A stretch of 64,000 bases of DNA from NCBI GenBank assembly GCA_024742875.1, contig JANSXP010000016.1, positions 1 to 64,000 on the forward strand, written 5' to 3'. The notes under the pieces are model-generated. The model saw only the letters and a list, made by a program, of their open reading frames with translations. It ran no database searches and was not told where the DNA came from. Source of the stretch: Planctomycetaceae bacterium. GTDB taxonomy: Bacteria > Planctomycetota > Planctomycetia > Planctomycetales > Planctomycetaceae. Position 1 is the stretch's first letter. Every line of letters begins with the position of its first letter. The position numbers were made by a program, and so were the translations under genes. Shown here piece after piece: positions 9,338 to 19,919 of this stretch.

Positions 9338-9946
9338 TTATTCGTAGGGACGGACAGGCGGAATCTGCACGGGAGTTTCCGTTCCCATGCCATCGATCAT
9401 CTGGGGCACGCCAATCTGTTCCCCGTTGATGGCTGGTGGCTGAACGACGCCGCCGTTGCCGGGCAGCATGACGTTGCCGGAAGCCGCGTTGGGTTCCGCC
9501 CAGAACATCGCCGGATCTCGCGGTGTGTTGGCCAGCTCCAGATTCATGCGGGCAGTCGGCGACAGTGGGATCTCGCCCATGTTGTTGTAACCGTCCTGTT
9601 GAGCGGCCAGCGCTCCGTGAGAGAAGCCGTCAAACCAGGAGTTGATTTTGCAGCGGCCTTCCGGCGTCTGGTAGCATGGCTTCCAGTAGATCTGAGGGGG
9701 CAGCGTGGGCTGACAGCCTGAGCCTCCTTCCAGAATGTTGCGATAACCGGCTTTAAAGCCTTTGGCAAAATGCAACGGGTGGTCCAGATTGTCGTAGCAC
9801 CACGACCAGTGTCCCCAGGCCTTCTGGGCGAGCACGTGATTTCGGATGCCTGTTTCGCAGGAGACCACTCCATCGAACACTGAAGCACAGCCGGTGAGAG
9901 CTGTTGTCAGTGTCAGCAGAAGGACTCCGTTGGTAATGCGTTTCAT
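9338..9946 (-). CDS. Conserved planctomycete-type lipoprotein of unknown function
   Basis: From ATG 9946 (GGAG seven bases upstream) the product is 202 residues with a lipoprotein signal MKRITNGVLLLTLTTALTGC. The mature part is rich in aromatic residues and Cys, with phrases such as HFAKGFKAGYRNILEGGSGC and KPCYQTPEGRCKINSWFDGF, followed by HGALAAQQDGYNNMGEIPLS and a Pro-rich tail. I recall similar small lipoproteins in planctomycete genomes but know of no assigned function. It sits 69 bases upstream of the Wza-like gene on the same strand and downstream of a HEAT-repeat lipoprotein, so a role at the outer membrane in polysaccharide export or secretion is possible but only inferred. Confidence 0.8.
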   Translation of the reverse strand: MKRITNGVLLLTLTTALTGCASVFDGVVSCETGIRNHVLAQKAWGHWSWCYDNLDHPLHFAKGFKAGYRNILEGGSGCQPTLPPQIYWKPCYQTPEGRCKINSWFDGFSHGALAAQQDGYNNMGEIPLSPTARMNLELANTPRDPAMFWAEPNAASGNVMLPGNGGVVQPPAINGEQIGVPQMIDGMGTETPVQIPPVRPYE

Positions 9947-10021
9947 GTTACTGCTCCGCCCGCAATTATCGTGACACATTGAGAACCGGTGACCACGAGC
10001 GATCACGCGGGTCATTCCAGA

Positions 10022-11452
10022 TTAGCGGCCCTGATTCAACGAGCTGTTGATTCGTTTGAGTGCATTGGAAGACGCCTCCGCAATGCGGGAGTCTTCGCCA
10101 GTTGCCAGTTGTTCCAGTTCGGCGGCGTACGGTTGAGCGTCGGCTCCAAAGTCGCCGAGTGTGGCAGCTGCCACGACGACGACGTCCGCGTTGGACTGGT
10201 CCAGCATGCGTGCCAGTCCGTGAACGCAGCGTGCCGACCATTCGCTGCTGGCACAGTTCCGCAGACTGGTTGCCGCCTGAATGCGAATTTCGGCCTCGGA
10301 CGATGCCAGCAGTGCGATTAGTTCATCAACGCAGTAGTCGGTGATTGCTCCCCGCTGGATCAGTGCATCGCCGGCGGCCAGACGCAGCAGTTCGGAATCG
10401 TTGCTGAAGGCAGCGATCAGTGCGGCGTTGATTTCTTCGTCGGCGACCGGGCATTCTGCCAGCATGGTTGCGGCCAGAGCCTTCACGCCCGTGTCTTCGC
10501 CGTGTTCCAGGCCGCGAACCAGGTTGTCGCGGTTTTCCACCGGATTGGCCATCCAGTCGGCCACTTCATCCAGAGTTACGGTAGCTGGGCGTGTGGCCCG
10601 CCACTCTGATGCGAACTCGATGCGTCCGGCCGTGTTATCTTCCTCTGCGAAGGCGATGGTGCTGACCGTTGTTTCGGCCGTTTCTGTAACCACCGCTTCG
10701 ACCACAGCCGTGTTTTCGGATGCAGGGGCGGGAACGATTTGGATGTCTGTCGTCAGCTCTTCCTGGGCCGGTTCGTCAGCGGCGGCCAGATCCCAGCCGA
10801 CGTCCACGACACTCAGCTCCTCGGCCACGTCTGACGAAGATGCCGTGGGCTGAATCAGTGGCTCTGCCACTTCATCCGTCCGGGTTGCGGGGACAAATTC
10901 TGTGGTCGCAACCGCGATTTCAGGTGACGGTTCAATACGGGATTCAACCGGCTGCAGGGTGGCCATCACACTGGAGTTGTCCAGGGCGGCCGTCAGTTCC
11001 TCACTGCCGGTTTCGAACGGGTTGGGTTCGGCGGCCGCGAGAACCGTGTCCTGCTCCCGCGGAGCTGGTGCGATCTCGGCAGGCTCGAACATGTTATCAC
11101 GTTCTGTCGCCTTCGGTGTCGCGGGAGTCGTGCTGGCAACAGCCGTTGTCGTCTTTGTGGACGGTGTGAAGCTGCGACCGGAATTCACGCTGGCGATGAA
11201 CTGCATGCGTTCTTTGACAAACTCGTTGCCGGGGTCTGCTTTCAATGCCTGGCGATACATGACGTTCGCCCGTTGCAGGTGGCCCTGACTTTCGAACACG
11301 CGAGCGATGGCTACCAGCCGCTCCGGTGACGTGCTGCTTGCTCCGTGACCTGCCGGTGAACTGACCAGTGCATCAACGGCAGAGCAGCCAGTACCTACGA
11401 TGGAAAGTCCAGCGCCCAGCAAAAAAGCCTGAGCCGTACGTTTGAACAACAT
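10022..11452 (-). CDS. Lipoprotein with a TPR-like segment and C-terminal HEAT repeats
   Basis: ATG 11452 has GAGGGGGA upstream and gives 476 residues with signal and lipobox (LSIVGTGC, Cys23). A TPR-like stretch follows (ERLVAIARVFESQGHLQRAN, then VMYRQALKADPGNEFVKERM). The middle, about residues 90-290, is acidic and low in complexity (Glu, Thr, Ala, Val), probably disordered. The C-terminal 180 residues are helical repeats of HEAT type, such as GVKALAATMLAECPVADEEI, LLRLAAGDALIQRGAI and EIRIQAATSLRNCASSEW. It looks like a periplasmic or outer-membrane scaffold. It is first of three lipoprotein genes leading to the Wza-like exporter. The reading frame continues upstream to 11641 but without a signal sequence. 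Confidence 0.8.
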   Translation of the reverse strand: MLFKRTAQAFLLGAGLSIVGTGCSAVDALVSSPAGHGASSTSPERLVAIARVFESQGHLQRANVMYRQALKADPGNEFVKERMQFIASVNSGRSFTPSTKTTTAVASTTPATPKATERDNMFEPAEIAPAPREQDTVLAAAEPNPFETGSEELTAALDNSSVMATLQPVESRIEPSPEIAVATTEFVPATRTDEVAEPLIQPTASSSDVAEELSVVDVGWDLAAADEPAQEELTTDIQIVPAPASENTAVVEAVVTETAETTVSTIAFAEEDNTAGRIEFASEWRATRPATVTLDEVADWMANPVENRDNLVRGLEHGEDTGVKALAATMLAECPVADEEINAALIAAFSNDSELLRLAAGDALIQRGAITDYCVDELIALLASSEAEIRIQAATSLRNCASSEWSARCVHGLARMLDQSNADVVVVAAATLGDFGADAQPYAAELEQLATGEDSRIAEASSNALKRINSSLNQGR

Positions 11453-11889
11453 TATCAATTCCCCCTCAACAGTTCGCTGCTGCCAGCCCCTGCAGCACTG
11501 TTTTGTTTGTGCGAGCATGTGTTGTTGTGGTCCGCAGCGGCCCACCAAACCCATCCAATTGCATCTCTCCATAGAAACGGCATACGCCATCCCGTCGACA
11601 TGGAGTCGTTGTATTGATCGGTCTCGGCAGAACGGAAACATGCCCTGAAATCAAAAAAACCGGACCGACCCACAAAAAATGACCTTGACTCGAACGACAC
11701 AGATTTCCCTCACAGCTGGGCTAAAGTTTTGTTCACCTGGAGAGTCCACGTGTCACTGTGGCCCGGCAGTCTGCGCGTCATTCTGCGACTGGTCACCCTG
11801 ACCAGGACCATGTTCTGCGTTCCGGAACGAAACGTTGGTGTCCGCTGGCCGCATCAAACCGAGCGTTGGTGCGGCGGCAGAGCGGTCGG
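11453..11889. other. Intergenic region, no gene seen
   Basis: It separates two minus-strand lipoprotein genes. No frame here looks coding. It should hold the promoter of the three-gene lipoprotein operon; an A/T-rich patch lies at about 11650-11690. A short perfect inverted repeat (CTGGTCA-CCC-TGACCAG, 11789-11805) is present but has no T-run, so it is not a clear terminator. Confidence 0.5.
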
Positions 11890-12303
11890 TTACTCGACGG
11901 TTGTCTGACCGTCTGACAAAGCGCCGGGCGGAAGACCGGACGGTTCCCCTGGCGGTTCCGGCAAAGGGGGAGCCGACTCGGCCGGCTCCGGCGGCTCGGA
12001 TAGCTGCGGCACGGGCGGCACGGGATGGGGAGTCTTTTTTTTGTGTTCGCGAGTTGGCGTCGACTCTGCTGCCTGCGGTGCTGAGATGGCGTCAGGACAC
12101 TCCTTCGCACACTGCGTTTGCAATCGGGCGGCTTCCCGGTCCCGCCCCTGGGCCTTGAGCAGGGCAGCGACCGCTGCGACCTGGCGTCCGTCTGCTCGTT
12201 TCCGCTGGACGCTCTGATGTCCTGTTCGTTCGCCTCGTGGCAGGCAGCCACACGTCAGACTGAGCAGGCTTGCTGCCACCACTGCCAGTATTCTTCCCGT
12301 CAT
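11890..12303 (-). CDS. Small Pro-rich lipoprotein or secreted protein
   Basis: The start at 12303 is set by a good Shine-Dalgarno sequence (AAAGGAG, seven bases upstream) and gives 137 residues. The N-terminus MTGRILAVVAASLLSLTCGC is a signal sequence ending in a Cys that may be lipidated, though the lipobox is imperfect. A short helical segment with Ala, Arg and Gln follows (VAAVAALLKAQGRDREAARL), reminiscent of one TPR unit, and then a long Pro/Glu-rich tail (PPVPQLSEPPEPAESAPPLP). The tail is probably disordered. I recognise no family. It lies upstream of the lipoprotein operon on the same strand and divergent from the membrane protein at 12493. Confidence 0.65.
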   Translation of the reverse strand: MTGRILAVVAASLLSLTCGCLPRGERTGHQSVQRKRADGRQVAAVAALLKAQGRDREAARLQTQCAKECPDAISAPQAAESTPTREHKKKTPHPVPPVPQLSEPPEPAESAPPLPEPPGEPSGLPPGALSDGQTTVE

Positions 12304-12492
12304 CGCAATTCTCCTTTTTTGCTGGTCCTGCACTCTTCCGTGAGTGTGCGAGCGTTGATCGGGAGAAGCGGGAATCCCGGTTCTGCAGGACTGGCGTTCT
12401 CAGTCTGTGTTTAGGAAACTTCCTGATAATTGACGTCGTACAACTGACAGCACGCGCACAGAGCCAACAGGTCTCTTCACGTTACTTCCCCC

Positions 12493-13374
12493 ATGCAAAT
12501 CCTGAGTCTCATTGCCGGCATCTGGCTTTTGGCCATTGTGTTTCAGACAGTACCGCCGCTCAAACAGACGGAGATGCGGACGGCCGCTCTGTGGGCGCGG
12601 GGATTTAGCCTGATGATGCTCGCCGCCTGTGTCGCGCAGCTGTTTCCCGGAGCTTCTGAGTTTTGGCCGTCTCTGCTGTGCTGGTCGACGGCCGTGTTAG
12701 GGCTCACGCCGTTTGTCGACGTCCTGGGGGCGAGGCGTCCTCAGCATCAGGCGTGGCCCCTGTTTGTCGTGGGGCCGATGGTGCTGGTGTTCCACTGGCC
12801 AGCCATCGCGCAGCTGGCCGCCAGCGGCACCCAGGCGGCGATTGAAATTCCCGGGCCGTTTGCCATCGGCTACGTGCTGGTGGTGCTGATGGGGTGTGGC
12901 AATTACTTTGGGACGGCCAACACGATGTCGGCGATTCTTGCCGGAACAGGGTTGCTGCTGGTACAACTGCCACTGACAACCGCGACTGACGCTGGGTCAA
13001 CATGGCAGCTGATGGGGCCAATACTGCTGGCGCTGGCGGCCGCTTTGGCGACTCCTCCCTCATCTGAGTCGGAGTCCACATCACAGGGAGCCAATCAGCT
13101 GTGGACTGATTTCTGTGATCTGTTTGGCATGGTGTGGGCGAAACGCGTCATGGATCGCGTCAATCAGTTCGCGGAACGTGAGTCCTGGTCTGTCAGACTG
13201 AGCTTGTTTGGCTTTGTGGCCAGCCGTGATCCGCAGACAGACCCCGTTGCTCCCGACGCGCGGGCAACGATCGTGATGTGCTGGGTCCTGCGACGATTTC
13301 TCGACCAGGAATTCATGAGCCGCTACGTGCCCAGCGAGCAGATTCGAGACAGCCTCACTCAGGAAAATGGCTGA
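12493..13374 (+). CDS. Multi-pass membrane protein of unknown function
   Basis: The 293-residue protein has about seven hydrophobic segments in its first 185 residues (ILSLIAGIWLLAIVFQTV, GFSLMMLAACVAQLF, AIGYVLVVLMGCGNYFGTA and others), then a soluble C-terminal domain with LWTDFCDLFGMVWAKRVMDR and RATIVMCWVLRRFLDQEF. The soluble part looks like the tail found on some planctomycete integral membrane proteins, but I cannot assign a function. It is divergent from the small lipoprotein gene and convergent with the carbon-nitrogen hydrolase, whose stop is only 13 bases away. The ATG lies soon after a C-rich stretch with no clear Shine-Dalgarno sequence. Confidence 0.72.
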   Translation: MQILSLIAGIWLLAIVFQTVPPLKQTEMRTAALWARGFSLMMLAACVAQLFPGASEFWPSLLCWSTAVLGLTPFVDVLGARRPQHQAWPLFVVGPMVLVFHWPAIAQLAASGTQAAIEIPGPFAIGYVLVVLMGCGNYFGTANTMSAILAGTGLLLVQLPLTTATDAGSTWQLMGPILLALAAALATPPSSESESTSQGANQLWTDFCDLFGMVWAKRVMDRVNQFAERESWSVRLSLFGFVASRDPQTDPVAPDARATIVMCWVLRRFLDQEFMSRYVPSEQIRDSLTQENG

Positions 13375-13387
13375 GTCTCATCTGGCT

Positions 13388-14257
13388 TTAGGTGCTGGCA
13401 GGGCCGTCAGCGTCGGCATGGGGTGTCTTCAGACCGTGTGGCTCGCACAGCGGGCCGTACATTTCGGGACGGCGATCGGCCATTCGGTCGATGATGTGTT
13501 TCCCGGGTACTCGGACAATACGTTTGGCGCGGGAGCGGTCTGTCCTGACGACGCCCCGCAGCACAACCGCTTCATCGTCATCCGAGCTTTGCAGCGTCGC
13601 GCCGACGGGGTCACACAGGCGGCTGCGGCCAATAAAGGAGAAGCCACGTTCGGTGCCCACGCGATTGATGGCGCCAAAGTAAACGCCATTCTCCATGGCA
13701 CGAGCGTTTAGCGAAAACTGCGACATGTACTCTGCGCCGGGTGGCCAGTTGGTTGGCAGCAGGATGACGTCCGCTCCCTGAATCCCCAGCACGCGTGATG
13801 CTTCCGGGAAGCCTCCGTCGTAGCAGATTAAAAGGCCGACCCTGACATCGTCGGCCGACAGGACTTCAAAAGGCCGGTTTCCGGGTGTGGTGAATCGATC
13901 CACTCCAAGAAACGGCAGGTGAACTTTACGATAGCAACCCACCAGACCTTCCGGACCAACGAGGGCCGCGGCGTTGAACAGCTGGGTACCGTCCTGTTCC
14001 AGAAAGCCAAACACCGTGTAGCAGTTCGCCTCGTGACACATTTGTGTGACCTGAGCAATGGTGTCACCGTCCGCAGGCTCGGCCACCGACATGGCTTCTT
14101 CGAGCGAATCAAAGCAGTAGCCGGTCGTGAAACATTCGGGGAAAGCGATGAGACGACTGCCCTCTGCGGATTCGGCCGTCACGTGTTTTTGCATGGTCTG
14201 CAGGTTGGCTGCCGGAGCGGCGAACTCCACGTCCGTCTGGATGAGTGATATCTGCAT
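13388..14257 (-). CDS. Carbon-nitrogen hydrolase (nitrilase superfamily)
   Basis: The ATG at 14257, with GGAG seven bases upstream, gives 289 residues, the usual size for the family. The Glu-Lys-Cys triad is visible: Glu41 in AFPECF, Lys111 in YRKVHLP and Cys145 in LLICYDGGF. These cytoplasmic enzymes hydrolyse nitriles, amides or N-carbamoyl compounds; the best general match is an omega-amidase or N-carbamoylputrescine-amidase-like member, but the substrate cannot be read from the motifs. The extended frame to 14509 lacks any nitrilase similarity. The gene is divergent from the small lipoprotein gene at 14467 and has no functional neighbours. Confidence 0.9.
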   Translation of the reverse strand: MQISLIQTDVEFAAPAANLQTMQKHVTAESAEGSRLIAFPECFTTGYCFDSLEEAMSVAEPADGDTIAQVTQMCHEANCYTVFGFLEQDGTQLFNAAALVGPEGLVGCYRKVHLPFLGVDRFTTPGNRPFEVLSADDVRVGLLICYDGGFPEASRVLGIQGADVILLPTNWPPGAEYMSQFSLNARAMENGVYFGAINRVGTERGFSFIGRSRLCDPVGATLQSSDDDEAVVLRGVVRTDRSRAKRIVRVPGKHIIDRMADRRPEMYGPLCEPHGLKTPHADADGPAST

Positions 14258-14466
14258 GCATGGGCTCCAGTCAGGGGGCCGGCATTCTGGCAGGATCTGC
14301 CGATCTGCCTCAGGGTGCCGAAGTACGATTTCGGAAGGTTTAACGATTAGAGCGGTTTTGGCAATTCTGCCGCCACAGAATGCCGATGCAGATGTTGGTG
14401 AAGAAATTCCGAGTTGGGGCTGATGCCCCCTGAGATCATTTGCAAAGGTTTGAACCCGTGAAGGCA

Positions 14467-14697
14467 ATGAAACGACAGACAGCACTCGTCTTGCCGATGG
14501 CCGCTGCAATGGCCTTTAGCGCCCTGCTGACCGGCTGCCAGACGTCAATCGGCGGTCAGACATTGCCGTCCGCCACCTATCTGGAAGACGATGTGCAGTT
14601 CTTCCCGGCCGGACCGGAATTCAAGCTCACCAACCAGGTGGAAGCGGCCCGCAAGTATCGTCTCGAAAACGAGCAACTCAAAGGCGACTCGCTTTAA
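14467..14697 (+). CDS. Small lipoprotein
   Basis: From ATG 14467 the product is 76 residues: a signal sequence, a lipobox LLTGC, and a short polar mature part containing TLPSATYLEDDVQFFPAGPE and a basic-acidic helical end (AARKYRLENEQLKGDSL). GTG 14458 and ATG 14440 in the same frame are alternatives; AAAGG lies nine bases before the GTG, so that start is a real possibility. The phrase around DDVQFFPAGPEF seems familiar from other planctomycete lipoproteins, but no function is known to me. It stands alone between the divergent hydrolase and a long region without genes. Confidence 0.7.
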   Translation: MKRQTALVLPMAAAMAFSALLTGCQTSIGGQTLPSATYLEDDVQFFPAGPEFKLTNQVEAARKYRLENEQLKGDSL

Positions 14698-15545
14698 CGG
14701 CTCCCGAACGTCTCAGTCGGTTCTGACCGGCTGCTGCCAGGGCCAGTGAGAGATCGAGAATTCCTGCTGCGATCCGACGCTCCGCGTGAGGATCGCAGTC
14801 GTGTGCGCGGCGCGCGACAAAGAGCCAAGTCTTTCTCCCGCCCACCCGGCCGAGCCAGACCTTCGAATTCCTCGGCCCCAGGCACCCACGGCCAGCTGCG
14901 ATCCGGGCCGGCGAGGTGCGTCGGGACATGACCGGGACCTGCCGCATCAGGACGCTTTTCCCGGGCGTTTTTGCAGGACGGAAATCGCCGACCATACGCA
15001 GACAATGGGAGGGCACACCGATGGTCAACGGAGGCTGTCGCATGGCCGTGCCGTGAAGCAAATCGGTACCTGCCACCTGCTGTGACGCGGCAAAACGCCA
15101 TGGCTGTCCGCCTCACCAGCAAAAACGCTGGTTTCCCGGGTTTGGAGATGCTGGAAAACGTTGGGACTTTTGGGAATTCGGCAAGAATCGCTCTTTCATG
15201 CCAAAATTCGCGTCGATAGTATTCGCACTCCGAATTTCGGGCGTGCCCTAACGTGCGTTCTGAAGGGCGGTTAGGTGATCCAGCCGGCATCTGCGTGGCC
15301 TTGATTTGGGCCGCATGCCGTTGCACGGTGAGGATCGAAAGACCGTCGCATGGTCCGTGTGAAGATTGCGGATCACCCCCGGTCCGAGTGGTCATTCATC
15401 TTGCTGTCAGAAACGATGTCACCACATCCGATCGCCAGCTGGCAGCGTACCCATAGTAGTTTCTTCTGTGCAGACGTTCTGTACAGGTCACCTTAGTTTC
15501 GTGTCGAGACCCAACACGGTCTCTATGCTCAGGACGGTTGGAGAA
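14698..15545. other. Long region without a convincing gene, upstream of EF-G
   Basis: This stretch of about 850 bases has frames on both strands, including one of 233 codons on the minus strand, but their products are Arg/Ser/Pro-rich and match nothing I know. An inverted repeat AAATTCG (15204-15210) / CGAATTT (15231-15237) lies in the A/T-richer part at 15160-15240, which is the best place for a promoter. I see no tRNA, tmRNA, RNase P or 6S signature. It may carry a long EF-G leader or an unrecognised RNA. Confidence 0.4.
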
Positions 15546-17687
<2,142 letters not shown>

Positions 17688-17713
17688 GCCGCTGATTCTT
17701 CAATTGAACAGAG

Positions 17714-17748
17714 CCGGTGAAGAACGTCCGTTCTTCGCCGGTTTTTTT
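17714..17748 (+). terminator. Rho-independent terminator after EF-G
   Basis: A 12-bp stem (CCGGTGAAGAAC / GTTCTTCGCCGG, one G-T wobble) with a GTCC loop is followed by seven T residues. It begins 27 bases past the EF-G stop codon. Confidence 0.93.
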
Positions 17749-17962
17749 ATGCGCACATGCGTATGGGCCGGGTAATTCCTGTGGTTCGCTGGAATTCGGC
17801 TGTGGCGTCGTTAACAGCCGGCCGTACTTCCGGTTTGGGCCCGCCAGGTGCCGAAGCCTGTTCGTGTGATTTGCGGAATCTCACGGCCTGTCGCAAACGT
17901 TGGTCAGGGCGCGGCGAGATGGAAAATCGTGGCCGTCTGTCTATCACTTTTCAGGCGATGCT

Positions 17963-18223
17963 ATGAACAAGACGAACAACACAAATCACAATGCCCCTGT
18001 CCTCTCGTTCCTGATTGAGCATGCGCGAGGGACCTGTGAAGTCTGGGTTCGCTGTCACGGCGTGGACAGCGTCCGCTACGAACCAGTGAAATTGGTGCCT
18101 GTTTCCGGAACAGGCACCGTTTTGCTGAACACCCCGCTGATCGAGCAGGCCATTGCCCTGGATGAGTGGGTGGCGGATCACTTCGATGTCTTCGCTGAAG
18201 GTCGTACGGTGTTCGACGACTAA
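17963..18223 (+). CDS. Small hypothetical protein
   Basis: The likely start at 17963 gives 86 residues beginning MNKTNNTNHNAPVLSFLIEH. The protein is soluble and acidic towards the C-terminus (IALDEWVADHFDVFAEG), with a predicted beta-strand core (TCEVWVRCHGVDSVRYEPV). No signal or membrane segment is seen. I do not recognise the family. An in-frame ATG at 17900 would add 21 residues of poor quality. It lies 77 bases upstream of the SDR gene on the same strand and may share its transcript. The Shine-Dalgarno sequence is weak. Confidence 0.6.
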   Translation: MNKTNNTNHNAPVLSFLIEHARGTCEVWVRCHGVDSVRYEPVKLVPVSGTGTVLLNTPLIEQAIALDEWVADHFDVFAEGRTVFDD

Positions 18224-18300
18224 CACGGCGACGGTCCACAGCGCGAAGATTCGACCGGCCGCGGGAAACGTCTGCCAGCTTTGAAACGAGGAATCACAAC

Positions 18301-19044
18301 GTGTCCGAAACCTGCCACTACGTCATCTTTGGAGGGACTGGCTCAGTCGGTTCTGCACTGGCCGCCCAACTGCTGCAGGCGGGACACACGGTGACGCTTG
18401 GCGTTCGAAACCCGCTGGCTGCTACGGAGCTGGCAGGCCACGAAAACTGCCACGTTGTGCGCGCAGACGCTCTGGAGCTGGATTCCCTTGAGGCGTGTTT
18501 GAAGGAGGCAGACGCTCGCGGAACTCTGCACGGTGTCGCCAACTGCATGGGGTCGGTGTTACTCAAACCCGCTCATCTGACGACCGATGAAGAATGGCAC
18601 AGCGTCATCAACACAAACCTGACATCGTCGTTTGCCATCGTTCGCAGCGCGGCCAAACTGATGCGCAAAGCGGGCGGATCGGTCGTGCTGGTTTCCTCGG
18701 CAGCTGCGGAGATCGGATTGAGCAATCATGAGGCCATCGCGGCCGCCAAGGCGGGGATCAGCGGACTCGTGCGATCAGCTGCGGCCACGTACGCGCCGCG
18801 GGGGATTCGCTTCAATGCCGTGTCTCCCGGGCTGGTCAAGTCGCAGATGACGCGAAAACTCTGGGAGACCGAAGAAGCGGCCGCGATGTCCGCTCAGATG
18901 CACGCGCTGGGCCGACTGGGAGAACCGTCGGAAGTGGCCGCTGCGATTGGCTGGCTGCTGGGGCCATCCGCGGGCTGGGTGACCGGTCAGACGATTGGCG
19001 TCGACGGTGGACTCGGATCTGTGCTCACTCGTATGAAAATGTGA
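18301..19044 (+). CDS. Short-chain dehydrogenase/reductase family protein lacking the catalytic Tyr
   Basis: The 247-residue protein starts with GTG. It has the Rossmann nucleotide motif GGTGSVG (11-17), the Asn-containing NTNL (104-107) and Ser132-Ser133 of the active site. At the position of the normal Y-x-x-x-K, however, it reads I-A-A-A-K (Ile146, Lys150). The C-terminal SDR features are intact: FNAVSPGLVKSQM and TGQTIGVDGGLGS. The fold and cofactor site are therefore kept while the proton donor is missing, so activity may differ or be lost. Its stop overlaps the GTG start of the next gene (GTGA), implying coupled translation with an RNase H-like protein. Confidence 0.85.
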   Translation: MSETCHYVIFGGTGSVGSALAAQLLQAGHTVTLGVRNPLAATELAGHENCHVVRADALELDSLEACLKEADARGTLHGVANCMGSVLLKPAHLTTDEEWHSVINTNLTSSFAIVRSAAKLMRKAGGSVVLVSSAAAEIGLSNHEAIAAAKAGISGLVRSAAATYAPRGIRFNAVSPGLVKSQMTRKLWETEEAAAMSAQMHALGRLGEPSEVAAAIGWLLGPSAGWVTGQTIGVDGGLGSVLTRMKM

Positions 19045-19832
19045 TCGCTGTGTCGACGTATGAAGCTTTCGTGGGGATTGATTACTCTGGCAGCAAAACG
19101 CCGACGTCGCGATCGGCCGCCATTCAGGTCTATCGAGGCAGTGGCGGGCGATCTCCCCGAATTGTACGGCCGTCTGTGAGCGGCACCAGGCAGCATCGCA
19201 ACTGGTGTCGCCGGGACGTGGCCGACTGGCTGATCCGTACCATTCGCCAGCAAAGAATCGTCGCGGGTATCGATCACGGCTTTTCGTTCCCTGTGACGTA
19301 TTTTCGCAAATATGGTCTCACATCGTGGCGCAGTTTTCTGGATGACTTCTGCCATCACTGGCCGACGGACCGGGACGACGCAACGGTCGACTCCATTCGT
19401 AAAGCTTATGCGGGCCCCCCGGATCGGATGGGTGGCAGCCGGGAGTATCGCCTGGCGGAGCAGTGGACGTCTTCGGCCAAGAGCGTGTTTCTGTTTGACG
19501 TGCAGGGATCAGTGGCCAAGTCGACGTTTGCGGGGCTGCCGTGGCTGAAGCAGATTCGAGACGAGGTGGGTGACCTGGTGCACTTCTGGCCCTTCGATGG
19601 CTGGCAGCCGGTGGCAGGAAAGTCGGTTCTGGCTGAGGTCTATCCGTCGATATTCCGTCGCCGTTATCCGCCCCGGGACAGGAGTGTGGATCAGCAGGAT
19701 GCCTTTGGCGTGGCCTCATGGCTGGCCGACTGCGCTCAACGGAACACGCTCGACCGCTATTTTGATGTGCCACTGAAAGACAGCGAGCGGACACAGGCTG
19801 ACCTGGAAGGCTGGATCCTGGGCGTCACCTGA
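19041..19832 (+). CDS. RNase H-fold-like protein (DUF429-type), function unknown
   Basis: The 263-residue product starts at a GTG overlapping the SDR stop codon. It opens with a beta-strand motif VGIDYSGSK, followed later by VAGIDHGFSFP and, near the C-terminus, LAEVYPSIFRRRYP and DQQDAFGVASWLADC. Asp in the first strand, a second Asp after the helix and the E-x-Y-P-S phrase resemble the DUF429 group, predicted to adopt an RNase H-like fold. There is no signal peptide. The coupling with the SDR gene is clear; the biological link is not. It converges with argB across 87 bases. Confidence 0.65.
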   Translation: MIAVSTYEAFVGIDYSGSKTPTSRSAAIQVYRGSGGRSPRIVRPSVSGTRQHRNWCRRDVADWLIRTIRQQRIVAGIDHGFSFPVTYFRKYGLTSWRSFLDDFCHHWPTDRDDATVDSIRKAYAGPPDRMGGSREYRLAEQWTSSAKSVFLFDVQGSVAKSTFAGLPWLKQIRDEVGDLVHFWPFDGWQPVAGKSVLAEVYPSIFRRRYPPRDRSVDQQDAFGVASWLADCAQRNTLDRYFDVPLKDSERTQADLEGWILGVT

Positions 19833-19919
19833 AAAGCGTGTGGGCAGGTCGGCACCAGCAGGTCGAGACGCGAGTGAAGCACAGGCCTGACGTTTCTCGT
19901 CACACGTGTCTGGCAATCG

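Noticed and set aside
11789-11805. Inverted repeat as a terminator
   Set aside because: Stem is only seven pairs and no T-run follows on either strand.
14694-15395. Minus-strand frame of 233 codons
   Set aside because: Arg/Ser/Pro-rich product with no motif, and no Shine-Dalgarno sequence.
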